Positions 28,800-39,830 of a stretch of 64,000 nucleotides of DNA are shown piece by piece. Every line of letters starts with the position of its first letter. Within the stretch, counting starts at the first letter, position 1. The DNA comes from Flaccisagitta enflata (Eukaryota > Chaetognatha > Sagittoidea > Aphragmophora). A model generated the notes under the pieces. It was not told the DNA's origin. It did no database searches and was given only the letters and a program-made list of their open reading frames with translations. The stretch spans positions 51,584,001-51,648,000 of the forward strand of contig OZ231126.1 of assembly GCA_965153355.1 (NCBI GenBank), written 5' to 3'. The translations under genes were made by a program, and so were the position numbers.

Positions 28800-29613
28800 G
28801 GTATATATATCACTCCGTTGATTTTGATTCAACTTACTGATGCTGAACAGAATGCTGTAAACAATAACTGGTTGTTGAAATTACAGCCGGCTGTTAAGTT
28901 ACAAAGCTGGCAAAAATCCAACTTTCACCAAATAGAATGAGACCTGCAGATTCATAATCCTGATGAAATTCTGGGAAGTTTGATATGTCACAACATATAC
29001 TTTTATATAAAAATAAAAATTTTTATCAATGTTTAATTTGATTATAATGCAATGTTAGAAAAATATTTTCTTACAAAAAAGTGTTAAGTGTGACATATCA
29101 TACAAATCATACTACTCAGTACCTTGGATTAGAATGTCTGGCGGTCGCATTAAGCTTGACCTCGATTCTATCCTCTAAGGGTATGGTTTCTTAACAATGT
29201 TACCCTCGGGTGATTTGTTGAATTTTGGTTAAACAGGTAACAAAAATTGCCCTTAACTACTTTTGGTAAGCAGTTTGCTTTTGGGTAAATAAGAAAGACA
29301 GTTTTTTAGACTCTGTTTTATGGAAAACTAGGAGTGGTGCGCGTATTAACTAGTCAGTGAGGGTTCACAAGTCCCTCTTCCATTTATTTTAGTTTGGGTT
29401 TAGTGAGGGATATTGTTCCACCTACCCTATCAAATTTTCCAGAATTTCATCAGAATTATGAATCTGCAGGTCTCATTCTATTTGGTGAAAGTTGGATTTT
29501 TGCCAACTTTGTAACTTAACAGCCGGCTGTAATTTTAACAACCAGTTGTTATTTACAGCATTCTGTTCAACATCAGTAGGTTGGATCAAAACCAACGGAG
29601 TGATATATATACC
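28800..29613. mobile_element. Long-inverted-repeat element H
   Basis: Arms of 186 bp (28800-28985 and 29428-29613) pair without gaps; I count 11 differences, all transitions. Each arm, read inward, keeps an open frame ending ...KLQSWQKSNFHQIE and stop, with about half the changes in that frame synonymous. The interior holds a smaller inverted repeat (TTTGATATGTCACA at about 28979 versus its complement near 29090) and dispersed repeat G. Resembles a composite or fold-back transposon; no transposase recognised. Confidence 0.75.
29105..29430. repeat. Dispersed repeat G, copy 2
   Basis: Matches 10960-11270 (GTCGCATTAAGCTTGACCTC, TTGTTGAATTTTGGTTAAAC, TAGTGAGGGATATTGTTCCA) and lies wholly between the arms of H. 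Confidence 0.6.
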
Positions 29614-29725
29614 CAGAGGCATATTAGACGGGGCGTCAGGGGCAGCAGCTGCTGCCCCTGTCGGACACAAATGCCTGAGCAAAAAATAAGGATAAAAACA
29701 AGGATTTCACATATTCATTATCATA

Positions 29726-29855
29726 TTTTTAGGTGCGCCAACGCACCTATATAACTGGCTTTGTCCGTTGGTCTGTCCGTCGGTCGGTCGGTTGGTCGGT
29801 AACGCATTCGTTCGACGATCCACACAGCGCACTTTATTGGCCTACTTGGCCTTGT
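29726..29855 (-). mobile_element. Family A-related element, copy 14 (A3)
   Basis: TTTTTAGGTGCGCCAACGCA hairpin at the left, CTATATAACTGGCTTTGTCC, GTCGGTCGGTTGGTCGG core, and TTGGCCTTG at the right. The hairpin bases differ from A1/A2 (GGTGCG...CGCACC) yet still pair, as they do in the 38.4 kb copy. Confidence 0.75.
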
Positions 29856-30424
29856 TTTTCAATTTAAGTATTTTTTCATCTACTTATATAGCAGACATAC
29901 ACATTTTTCCAAGCTTCCGGGGAGCACAAATTTCCCCTATAAAATTTCCGACACACCATAACCCCCCTCCCCCCCCCCCCCGCCCCACGCTATAGCGTGC
30001 TATGGCGCGCTAATCATGCTTTTTAAATAGTAGATAAAGGAAAAAACTTTTGTGAAATGCTATAATGACACTGCTCATTCCCTAAAGAAAACACCGGCCA
30101 TATCACAAACTTTTGTTATATTTAAGAGGTAAAAAGATAACATAATCTACCAATGTCGACTGTGCTCAAGAGCCAAGGCAATGCATTGCCTCGACCTCAT
30201 GAGGCGCTAATTAGAGAGGATTAACGGATTAGGGAAAATATGAAGAAAAGAAAAGAAAAAAAAACAAACAAAACTACCCTTTTACCTTCATCTCTGTCTC
30301 TTTTTTTCTTCCTTTCTACCTTCCTTCCTTCCTTCCTTCCTTCCGTCCTTTCTTTCATTCTTTCATTTTTTCACTCCTTCATACTTCATTTGTTTTTCCT
30401 TCTCTCTTCTGTTCTTTTTTCCTA
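29856..30424. other. Unassigned sequence with poly-C
   Basis: A C-rich run near 29963-29990, then ordinary DNA; (TTCC)n at 30320-30345. Confidence 0.4.
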
Positions 30425-30433
30425 CCTCTATTT

Positions 30434-30480
<47 letters not shown>

Positions 30481-30481
30481 C

Positions 30482-30545
<64 letters not shown>

Positions 30546-30600
30546 TTTTTCTTTTTTTCTTCCTTTTTTTCTTTCTTTCTTTCTTTCTTTCCTTCTCTTT
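30425..30600. repeat. (CTTT)n microsatellite
   Basis: About 175 bp of CTTT with CTCT and T-run interruptions. Confidence 0.95.
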
Positions 30601-31132
30601 CTTTTGTTATCATTGTCCCTTGTTTCTCTCAAGATTTTCCGACATGCCTCTTGCCTTTCCAAGGAGCGGCGCTCCCCGCTCCTCCATATTGTGTATGTCT
30701 GCTTATATAGTAAATAACGCCATTGAGTTTAATTAGCTAGATTAGTGGCTCAATTACTTATATAAATACCTCATACTTTAATTTGATATAAATAAAAGGG
30801 AAATCTTACCTATTATTTCATTGGGACACAAAACTCATTGGGACACATATAAGGGCTTGCTTGCCAAAAAATCTGTCCATCAGGCTCGGGTCAAAAAGCG
30901 CGCATTTCCGCCCTTCCCCCCCCCCTTCCTAGGTTCGCGAATAAATTGTTACCCTGCGTTACTTGTTTTTTTTTTCACTTCCGTTGATTTTGCTCCTTCA
31001 TTCGGCCTCCACGTTGACCTTTTTTTGACCCTTTCTTCTTTATTTCTTTTTTTTTGCTTGGTTGCGGCGATTGTATGCATAGAAACAGTTGTCATGGAAG
31101 AGGCGGATGCGAAAGAAAGAGGAGGACGTGAA
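30601..31132. other. Unassigned sequence
   Basis: The 149-codon plus frame beginning at 30821 owes half its length to low complexity; no domain recognised. Confidence 0.35.
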
Positions 31133-31182
31133 GATAGAGGAGGAGGAGGAGGAGGAGGAGGAGGAGGAGGAGGAGGAGGAGG
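31133..31182. repeat. (GGA)n microsatellite
   Basis: 50 bp of GGA. Confidence 0.9.
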
Positions 31183-32278
31183 CCTCAAAGGTTATCACAG
31201 AAAGGCGGCAAGATGTCATAGCGCGGGATCAAATGCTTCATACAATTTTCTGTCCAGATGTAAGCTTTAGGAGATGACATTTCTGATTGCTCCTAGGTGT
31301 CGCTTAACTTTTTTCCTAGATAAGCATTATTATTCGGAATTTCTTCATCCGCCGTTGTTCATTTGATCAATTTTCCTTCAAAAAATAACGAATGGGAATT
31401 GATTTAGCATAAAAATTCAAAAGCATTTGATTTGGTTGATCGTGTTTCATTCGATCTAACACATTTCATATAGTTTGCCACATTTCATATAGTTTGCCGT
31501 TTTAAATCGATGTTTGAAGGAGGCAAAATGGACAAGTTTGTAAAGAGTCTGGCACCTAACGGTGCACTGTGCGTGCACTATGGTGATTGAACACATGATT
31601 ATTCGGTCACGTGGAAATCGAAAGGAAACGTGTTCTTCAATTCTTTCCCTTTCAAAATAAGAAAAGAAAATTCCATCTTTGATTTTCCGTCAAAGTCTTT
31701 GACCTCCAACATACAACTGCCGCCGCTTTCGCCCTCAACGTCGTCGCCAAACTAACAAGCTCATACGCACAACCACACCCAAAACCCACGCGCACAACCC
31801 CAACTACGCTCACCTCCACGACCACACGCGCACCCACACTCATGCCCACACACACAAACCCACACGCACATGCCCATACGCCCAATCACACCCACGCCCA
31901 CACCCCAACCCATACGTGCGCTGTAACCGTCAGAAGGCACGAAATGTTGCTCGGTCCATCGGTCCATTGGTCCATTGGTCGTTGGGCCATTGGTCCATTG
32001 GTCCATTGGTCTATCTTCTGCAAATTTTCACGTCAGATTTCTGGCCTCATTTTTTTCCAACGTAAATGTGTCTGGTTTGAACGATATTGGCGTGATTCGC
32101 CGGGTTAATTAGTCCATGATTTCCCAATTGATCTTTTGCACTGAACTTAGAATTTTTAATGTTTGAAAAAAACAAAACAAAACAAAACAACCGAGTCCTC
32201 TTCCTATTTGGCTTCCATGTGAGATGAAGTTTAGTGCAGCGGTGATGCCTGGCCAATTAAGAGAATAAAAGAATTAGA
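31183..32278. other. Unassigned, with CCCACAC-rich and GGTCCATT-rich patches
   Basis: 31760-31915 is a C/A-rich degenerate CACACNC tract. 31940-32012 is a run of GGTCCATT octamers that may be a family A-like core; it lacks ends. The rest shows nothing. Confidence 0.4.
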
Positions 32279-32489
32279 CAAGGCCAAAAGATCTCCAATA
32301 GATGCGCCCTCTTTAGATACAAGATAGGATATAAGAGAAGAGATGATGAAAAAAAGAGAGAACTCTAAGAATCGTGTAGAGAAATTTTCTGGTTACGGAT
32401 GAACAGATAGACAGACAGACGGACGGACGGACAGACGGTCCTACCAATGGACACAGCCTCCGATAGAGATGCCAAGACGCATCTAAAAA
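32279..32489 (+). mobile_element. Family A-related element, copy 15
   Basis: CAAGGCCAAAAGATCTCCAA start, AGACGGACGGACGGACAGAC core, and an end GATAGAGATGCCAAGACGCA followed by TCTAAAAAG. The terminal stem is GATGC...GCATC rather than GTCGCG...CGCGAC. Confidence 0.65.
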
Positions 32490-32569
32490 GCGATCAAACA
32501 GGTACAGCCATAGATGCATCAGCGATGCCTTGGCATAGAAGGATAAAATTGCCGATTGTGGCAGCCACA

Positions 32570-32683
32570 TATGATATAATATGATATAATATAATATAAT
32601 ATGATATAATATAATATAATATAATGTGATATAATATAATGTAATATTATATAATATAATATAATATAATATAATATAATATT
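32570..32683. repeat. (TATAA)n / (TATAATGA)n AT-rich array
   Basis: Pentanucleotide-based array with TGATATAATA variants. Confidence 0.9.
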
Positions 32684-32989
32684 TGACAAAATTTAGTCAC
32701 TGGGTTCATTTAGATTCATGAAAAGCTTTGTATTATGATTGACCGTATGGTGTTCAACAGTGCTGCTTGAAGGTCCAATTGAAGGTTAGATCATCCAGCC
32801 ACCACAGCGTCAGTACAAATCATCGCTCGCACGTCAGCTTTTTTTTAGCGCTCAAGCTCTTCGACCTTTCATTCAAGTCTTTTTCTTTGATTTTCATTGG
32901 TGAAATGCGTCTTACCGTTTTTTTTTGTTTTTTTTTGTTTTGAGGAGATATGGCTTTCATATGATTGGAGATTGGAGATGGAAATCAAA
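32684..32989. other. Unassigned sequence
   Basis: No feature recognised apart from T-runs interrupted by G near 32920. Confidence 0.35.
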
Positions 32990-33497
32990 CAAGGCCGGAT
33001 ACACGGCTACCCCAGTCGTGTGCGGGTGGGCAGGGGCTATATTTGAGGTCTTTCGATCATTTGGGCAGGAGCAATGAGGCCAAAGACGAGAAAAACCTAA
33101 AAAAAAGCAGGCCTGTATATTCTTGAGTTTCCCCCCCCCGGTGGGGGGGGGGGGAAATCAAAGGGTCTGGAGATGGGGAAGGAAATCTAAGGGGAAAAAA
33201 GCGAAAAAAAGGAAATTTGGGGAAAATATAACTTTCTACAATACCAAATCATAAAACTCAATTAGTAAAACACAATTTAACACTATTCAAACCTTAACTA
33301 CATAGTTTTATTGCTATATGGGGAAGGAAATCATGGATATAAAAACACAACGCGACACGTCGCGGGGAAGAAAATCAAAGGCAGGGGGGGAAAAAATCAA
33401 AAGCGACTCAAGAATATACACCCCTGAAAAAAAGCATAGTGTGATGGACGAAGCGATGGAGCGACGGAGCGGGGTGTATAGTCGCGTAGCACACGAA
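32990..33497 (+). mobile_element. Family A element, copy 16, interrupted
   Basis: CAAGGCCGGATACACGGCTA start, then AAAAACCTAAAAAAAAG, where MITE L copy 2 has inserted, then AAAAAAAGCATAGTGTGATG, GGAGCGACGGAGCGG core and GTATAGTCGCGTAGCACACG. The last TAAAAA is lost. Confidence 0.8.
33108..33426. mobile_element. hAT-like MITE (L), copy 2
   Basis: Left end CAGGCCTGTATATTCTTGAG, right end complement CAGGGGTGTATATTCTTGAG. The 8-bp duplication AAAAAAAG flanks it at 33100-33107 and 33427-33434. A C9/G10 hairpin begins near 33130. It has the same layout as copy 1 in the opposite orientation. Confidence 0.85.
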
Positions 33498-33536
33498 GAA
33501 ATGTCATTTGATCTTTAATGCGATTGGCCTACGTCC

Positions 33537-33823
33537 ATTTTAAGATGCGTCCGTCAGGAACGCATCTCTATAAGAGGGTACGTCCGTCCGTCGGTCCGTC
33601 CATCGGTCCGTCCGTCAGTCGGTCCGTTACGCCTGTGCAAAAACCGCGTTTCTCAGCTGTTTTTGACCACGGTGAGATCCTATACTGAAACAAATGATCA
33701 GCTAATATGTTTTGAGAGCCTTTTCCCCTTGTCTGTTCGTCCATCTGTCTCTATATATATGTCAAATGATCAATACACATAGAGACACAGCCCGGACGCA
33801 TCGTTGCCTAGTCGGGCTTGTTT
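33537..33823 (-). mobile_element. Family A-related element, copy 17 (A5)
   Basis: TTTTAAGATGCGTCCGTCAG, GGAACGCATC and CTATAAGAGGGTACGTCCG at the left; ACGCATCGTTGCC and GTCGGGCTTGTTT at the right. Nearly the same unit occurs in the opposite orientation at 46438-46718. Confidence 0.75.
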
Positions 33824-33873
33824 CCATTTGTAAGGTACAATGACTCGTCTGTGACATCTTCTTTATTCGTGAG

Positions 33874-34065
33874 ATGTCTTTCATGTCCCTCAATTACGTC
33901 GATTTGGCAGACAAGAATGAAAAACGCGATGAAAGAATTGAAGATCTTGAAAAAGCTTTAGAAACGTCAAAAAGCCAAATTAAAGAATTGAAAAATGTTC
34001 TCCGTAGAGTCAGAGAAAAAAGTGAAAAACCGTCTTCAGATAAATTCGACGGAGGATTGGTGTAG
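33874..34065 (+). CDS. Possible coiled-coil coding fragment
   Basis: A 63-codon open frame with an alpha-helical, heptad-friendly composition: Lys/Glu/Leu-rich from about residue 13 (DKNEKRDERIEDLEKALE) to residue 50 (LRRVREKSEKPSS). It is not low-complexity repeat, unlike nearly all other frames here. The stop is followed by C/G-rich DNA, and about 120 bp further on another frame keeps ordinary composition (near 34165-34340) but is interrupted by stops. It could be a piece of a coiled-coil protein gene, an exon, or the coiled-coil part of a retrotransposon ORF1. I do not recognise the protein. Its position just before a Tc1-like element and just after a family A copy gives no help on function. 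Start and exon limits are uncertain. Confidence 0.3.
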   Translation: MSFMSLNYVDLADKNEKRDERIEDLEKALETSKSQIKELKNVLRRVREKSEKPSSDKFDGGLV

Positions 34066-34617
34066 CCCCGTGCTGGATGTGCGACAGGGCCCCCCACCCA
34101 GGCCCCCTTGGGCCCTGGGCCCCCCAACGCAGTAGGGAGTGTCCCCGTATCTCCTCACCTCTCGACCAATGCAGAAAACAACGAAGTCACATCAGCTCTC
34201 TGATGTCAACACAGTCTCAATAACATTTGCAACGAGCTCCATCTATGACAACAAAAGCAACGCAAACTAGTAGTTCGGTAGGTAGATTTGTGGTGAGGAA
34301 AGTAAGCCCTTGGACTGAAGGATGTCTTAGAAAATCATTTTCAAGTCAACAAAAGTAAAAGGATCAAAAACTAAAATGTGCCATTGAACTACACTTTTTT
34401 TTTACAAGAACCAAGTTCTTAAGAATGTTAGGCTTCAAATCGTCAAAAATTTAAGAACATGCTAAGAACATTGGAAGGTTTCATTTCTTCAAAAATTTAA
34501 GAACATTAGGCTTAAAAATTTAAAAATCTAAAAACACTTTTTTCTGTTTTTTTTTAATCGATTATTCTTTGCAAATAGACAGACACTGTATCTTTTCTGT
34601 TCAGCAAATGATGTCTC
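34066..34617. other. Unassigned, possible decayed coding
   Basis: CCCCCCACCC/GGGCCC-rich patch at 34087-34126. Repeated AAGAACATT...AAAATTTAAGAAC words at 34440-34520 recur at 35720-35830, on either side of the Tc1-like element. Confidence 0.35.
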
Positions 34618-34680
34618 TACGGTGCGCTGCATTAAAAAAGGACAGTTTGTATCAATAGCATTTTATTGTGCAAAAATGGA

Positions 34681-34832
34681 TTATTCCAACCAAATACGGA
34701 TGAATACATCGCTCATGTGTTTGTAGTTGATGGATCCACCTTCGGCTTGGATGACAAGCTCCATAGAACGTGGCATCGAGGCTAATAAATTGGCGAGGTA
34801 GTCGATGGTGAGGCGGCACCAAACTGTAAAAG
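34681..34832 (-). pseudogene. Tc1/mariner transposase C-terminal fragment
   Basis: Reading the minus strand toward the stop at 34681-34683, the last 45 or so residues include YLANLLASMPRSMELVIQ, then AEGGSINY and a stop. In Tc1-type transposases the C-terminus follows the pattern L-x-SMPRR-x-x-x-VI-x-x-x-GG-x-x-x-Y, which this fits well. This part follows the catalytic domain. The upstream frame is cut by the MITE at 34835; beyond it (from about 35440 down) a fragment with KMEWEKT may continue the frame. The protein would have been the enzyme that cut and pasted this element. It cannot be functional: the catalytic domain is not found and stops occur. Confidence 0.7.
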
Positions 34833-34834
34833 TA

Positions 34835-35388
34835 ACTATGGCAAAGGACACTTTGTAATGCTTGTTTCTGCTTAGCTATTGGCCTGAGACACAAAAAATT
34901 CATGACCGTTTGAAAGCCCTGCAAGAAATCTTCCAAATGCGACGTTGCTGGTCATTGTAGCTTTATTCGTTTAGAAATGGCATAGGTTTGAAGAAAAAAA
35001 TCACTGATTGAAAAAAGTGCTCATTTCAAATTTTTCCAACAAGCAATTCAAGTGTTTCTGTTTTTGTCAATGATGAAGCTTTGGATTGTCTTTGATACTC
35101 GATATCCATGGGCAAATTAAAGAGCTTCGAATTCTCTTCAAAATGGCGCCAAGAACAAATATCTATCTCAATGCCTTAAAATCACGTAGTAAATTTCCAA
35201 ATTTCTGACAACCTGTCTTCATCCGAATGCCATTTCTAAACGGTTAGAGTTAGGGCATCCAGAAAGATCTCATTTGAAAGATCTTTCGCAGAGCTTCAAA
35301 ATGGTCATAGATTTTGCTACGTTTTACTCATTGCATGGATGTGAAACACTAACAAACAAGTGGTTCGCTTTTTGTTTTTTGCCATAGT
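34835..35388. mobile_element. TA-target MITE (J), copy 1
   Basis: Ends ACTATGGCAAAGGACAC (left) and the complement of ACTATGGCAAAAAACAAAAA (right), between TA dinucleotides at 34833-34834 and 35389-35390. It holds, in opposite orientations near its two ends, modules like GCAGGGCTTTC...GGTCATGAATTTT and AAAGATCTTTCGCAGAGCTT, also seen in MITE K. It sits inside the Tc1-like element, so it is younger. Confidence 0.7.
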
Positions 35389-35851
35389 TAGTTTTTTCCC
35401 ATTCCATCTTTTATAGCTTCTCTTCAGAGCAACACTGCGTCCAAACAAATCGACTGATTGAAACGCGGTTTGCGGCAAACGCTTCATCTTTCGAAAGGCT
35501 TCAAATTGGTCACCGTCTCACCGATAAAAATATGATTCTATTATTTTGAGCCGAGAAATATAGGGAAATGTACTGTCCTATTTTTTATGCGCCACACTGT
35601 ATTTATAAAGCGTGTAACTTTCTATTTTCATTGATTTTGACATTCACTTGAAACATTTAAACCTGCTACTTTTTTGATTCATTGACATTTACCTTCCTCC
35701 TTAATGACAAACTTGAAATAATTAAGAACGTTCTTAATTGAAGGTTAAAAACTATGTTTGAATTAAGAACAATTTAAGAATGTTAAAGCCTTGAAACTGC
35801 TCAAAATTTAAGAACAAGGCTTGCTCAAAAAATGACGTTCTTATAAAAAAA

Positions 35852-36383
35852 CAGGTCGCCCAAGGGCAATACGTGGTCAGCGATACCCGTTGCCCTGCTT
35901 TGCATGGTTGTAAATTGGAATGAGAGGCAGGGCAGCGGCCCCGAAGGGGACGAAGTCCTGTAGAACACAGGGGGACTTTCGTTCGTCCATCTCTCCGTCT
36001 GTCCGTCTGTCCACCCCCCCCCAGGCCCTCTCAGGCCTGAAATCTGCCCTCTCAGACCTAAAATCTGCCCTCTCAGGCCTGAAATCTGCCCTCTCAGAAC
36101 TTGAATCTGAGAGGGCGGATTTCAGGCCTGGGAGGGCAGATTTTAGGCCTGAGAGGACAGGTAACAGATCTGAAAGGGCAAATTTCAGGCCTGAGAGGGC
36201 AGATTCAAGGCCTGAGAGGGTAGATTTCAGGCCTGAGAGGGAAGATTTTAGGCCTGAGAGGGCAGATTTCAGGCCTGAGAGGGCCGGGGGGGGACGGACA
36301 GACGGACGAACGGACAAACGGACAAACGAAAGTCCCCCTGTGTTCTACAGGACTTCGTCCCCTTCGGAGCCGCTGCCCAAAAA
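35852..36383 (+). mobile_element. B element with 20-bp minisatellite
   Basis: Leader CAGGTCGCCCAAGGGCAATA then GTGGTCAGCGATACCC, then GGGCAGCGGCCCCGAAGGGG and GTAGAACACAGGGGGACTTT; complementary right end ...CCTTCGGAGCCGCTGCCC. The core has four CTCAGGCCTGAAATCTGCC-type units, then about nine in reverse. Frames over the core are shadows of the repeat. Confidence 0.8.
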
Positions 36384-37805
36384 GTGTACCGTAACTCAAA
36401 GAAAACATGCTGAGCTGAGCTGAGCTGAGCTGAGCTGAACTGGGATGGTCGTTATTCGTTGTAACAGTCTATGTTTAGCCATCACTTTGGCCATCACTTT
36501 GGCCCCTGCTAGTCAGTCGCTAAGTTGCTTCTCTCTCATTAATGAGGAAGTCACTAGACCACATCCTGCATTTCCACTGAGCAATGTTCACTGTACTTAT
36601 ACTATGAGAGGCAACCTGCATCCATCCATCCATCGGGCCGTCATGAGGCCGTTACTGCGAAGTTATCAGATCGTTTTGTGCTCGTTAACAGGCCGTTACC
36701 AGGTCGTTATCAGATTGCCAACAGATTGCCTTTCCATTGACGCGACAGGAATTAGCCTCTGGGCTACCTTGGCACCTCCCCGCCGCGCCGGTATTCGATT
36801 TTCGCCGTGGCGCGTTGTCATCTTCTCGTCTAAAGGCTTCTCAAAAAGCAATTTCAGAGCAAAAAAAAACTGCTTATTTTTTTAAACCACGAAACACGAA
36901 ATACGCTGCCATAAATTTGCGACCTCCAGTTTTTGGTTATGCGAACTAAGTCTGTTGGTCGGTTGTAATTTTTTTTGTGTTGATAACTATCGAAACACTG
37001 TTGGCACCTTTTCATACTCTGTTTTCTCGTCTTCCACTCATACTTCCTGATCAACTCATACTCATTTTATACCCCTCTACATCTTAAATCAGTGCCATTC
37101 TCCATTCCGCCTCAAAATGTCTTCCAAATTTTTATCCATTCCCCCTTCTAACCTCTCCACGGCTGACCCTCAAGTTTCCTTTTACCCCCAATTAAACTCC
37201 ACAAAGGGATGCCAACTAATCAAGTTGACGTTTGGTATTAATTTGATTTGGTTGTTGATTGGATATCTCATTGGAGTATTGATTAACACACTATGAACGG
37301 ATAAGAATTCAGATGAAGGAATTTGCTGGAAACTTAACATGTCAGTCACTAGTAGCTGGGCAGAGGTGATTTGCAAGTTCATCACAATCAATGGTCAACC
37401 AACTGATCGACAAACCGACACAGTACCTGATACAGTTGTATGCAAATTAAAATGATTAGTTGTAGTGTGAACACCCCCCCCACTTAAATCCCCTAAACGC
37501 AAACCCCAAACCCAGACAAAGACCGCATGTGATTAACTGATTATTAGTGATATCCACTCGCAAATCTAGGTACTCAATCGTTGACAAATTTACTTAAAAA
37601 CATCTGATAAAGAGTAGCAATGGAGATAAGAACAGAACCAAGCACATTCAGGACAGAGTGGAGTGACTAGGCTTTTAAACGTCTTCTCTCGTGGGCAACC
37701 ATGAGTGTCAGTTCCGGTGATTGCCACTGCGAAATGCGCAGCATCTTAATAAGATTAAGAGAATTTCCACATTTCCATCTTCTTTCTTCTTACTTTCTTC
37801 CCTTC
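36384..37805. other. Unassigned sequence with two ordinary-looking frames
   Basis: After a GAGCT pentamer run (36411-36437), the plus strand has a 146-codon frame (36445-36885) and an overlapping 70-codon frame (36737-36949), neither recognised. 36760-36830 is GC-rich. 37060-37680 shows nothing. Confidence 0.35.
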
Positions 37806-38005
37806 ACTCCTTTTTCTTTTCTTTCTTTTCTTTCTTTTCTTTCTTTTCTTTCTTTTCTTTCTTTTCTTTCTTTTCTTTCTTTTCTTTCTTTTCTTCCTTT
37901 TCTTTCTTTTCTATCTTTTCTTTCTTTTCTTTCTTTTCTTTCTTTTCTTTCTTTTCTTTTTTCCCCTTTCTTTCCATTCTTTCCATTCCTTTCTTTTCTT
38001 TCTTT

Positions 38006-38049
<44 letters not shown>

Positions 38050-38392
38050 TTCTTTCTTTTCTTTCTTTTCTTTCTTTTCTTTCTTTTCTTTCTTTTCTTT
38101 CTTTTCTTTCTTTTCTTTCTTTTCTTTCTTTTCTTTCTTTTCTTTCTTTTCTTTCTTCCTTTCTTTCTTTTCTTTCTTTTCTTTCTTTTCTTTCTTTTCT
38201 TTCTTTTCTTTCTTTTCTTTCTTTTCTTTCTTTTCTTTCTTTTCTTTCTTTTCTTTCTTTTCTTTCTTTTCTACCTTTTCTTTCTTCTCTTTCTTTTCTT
38301 TCTTTTCTTTCTTTTCTTTCTTTTTTCTCTTTTCTTCCTTTTTTTTCTTTCTTTTCTTTTCTCTCTTTTCTTTCTTTCTTTCTTTCTTCCCA
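37806..38392. repeat. (TTTTCTTTC)n array
   Basis: About 590 bp of alternating TTTTC and TTTC, i.e. a nonamer, with a pure CTTT section near 38005-38050. Serine/phenylalanine/leucine frames result from it. Confidence 0.95.
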
Positions 38393-38445
38393 TCCTGCAA
38401 TTCTTTTTAGAATTCCCGTCTTTGTCGATACGGACAGTAACAGCT

Positions 38446-38572
38446 ATTTAGGTGCGATAAAGCACCTCTATAACTGGCTGTGTCCGTGGTCGGTTGGTTG
38501 GTTGGTTGGTCGGTAACGCATTCGTTCGACGATCCACATGTCGCACCTTATTGGCCCACTTGGCCTTGTTTT
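38446..38572 (-). mobile_element. Family A-related element, copy 18 (A3)
   Basis: ATTTAGGTGCGATAAAGCAC hairpin, CTCTATAACTGGCTGTGTCC, GGTTGGTTGGTTGGTCGG core and TTGGCCTTG end. It matches the 29.7 kb copy including AACGCATTCGTTCGACGATC. Confidence 0.75.
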
Positions 38573-38768
38573 GTCTACAAGTCAATGCTTCACTAAATGT
38601 AACTATAATTCTCTGTTTTCCCAGTCGCAGTTTCTGTCTGTCCTTTCCTGTGTCCTCTCTCTATTTCACACTGTCGCCTTCTTTTTTATCTGATGGAACC
38701 GTGAGGAGGAACTGGATGATGAAAACCGGAAAAACTGGAGGAAGTAAAAATAGCAGAAAAAAAACGAG

Positions 38769-39399
<631 letters not shown>

Positions 39400-39541
39400 C
39401 ACAGACCACCAAACCCCACCCTAATGGGAAATACGCCCCTAGCGACACTTTATCCCGCTCAAGCCACCTACACAAACCACCAAATCCCACCCTGATGGGA
39501 AATGAGCCCCTAATGACACTTCATCCCGCTCAAGCCACCTA
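39400..39541. repeat. 71-bp tandem duplication
   Basis: CACAGACCACCAAACCCCAC through CCGCTCAAGCCACCTA (39400-39470) is repeated with about eight changes at 39471-39541. Confidence 0.85.
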
Positions 39542-39830
39542 TGGGGCTGTGTGTAATCATGAGTTTGCGAGGAGAGACAAGCACATGGAGTTTTCACAGG
39601 ATCAATAGAGGAAGGGAGATGCAGTTTTTTTTCAGGGTGTTAAAAAGCAACTTTTTTTTTATCGAACATCCGTGGTTGAAGATGTGGCATCATGTGAGCA
39701 ATGGAATATGTAAGGGGGGGACATTATGATATTGTGGGTTTGAAGAAGGAATCAAAATGGAAAACGGAGAAGGGCTAAGGCAATCTCGGGGAAAGGGAAA
39801 AGGGGGAGGGAAATGAGAGAAAAACAAACC
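39542..39830. other. Unassigned spacer
   Basis: No gene; purine-rich toward the right. Confidence 0.35.

Larger units (their letters stand above)
34620..35599. mobile_element. Tc1/mariner-like element, decayed, with nested MITE
   Basis: Inverted ends CGGTGCGCTGCATTAAAAAA (left) and the complement of CAGTGTGGCGCATAAAAAAT (right), both continuing into GGACAGT, each bordered by TA (34618-34619, 35600-35601). The minus strand keeps the C-terminal part of a transposase near the left end. A 554-bp MITE (34835-35388) interrupts it. Most of the transposase, including the expected DDE triad, is missing or unrecognisable. Confidence 0.75.
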
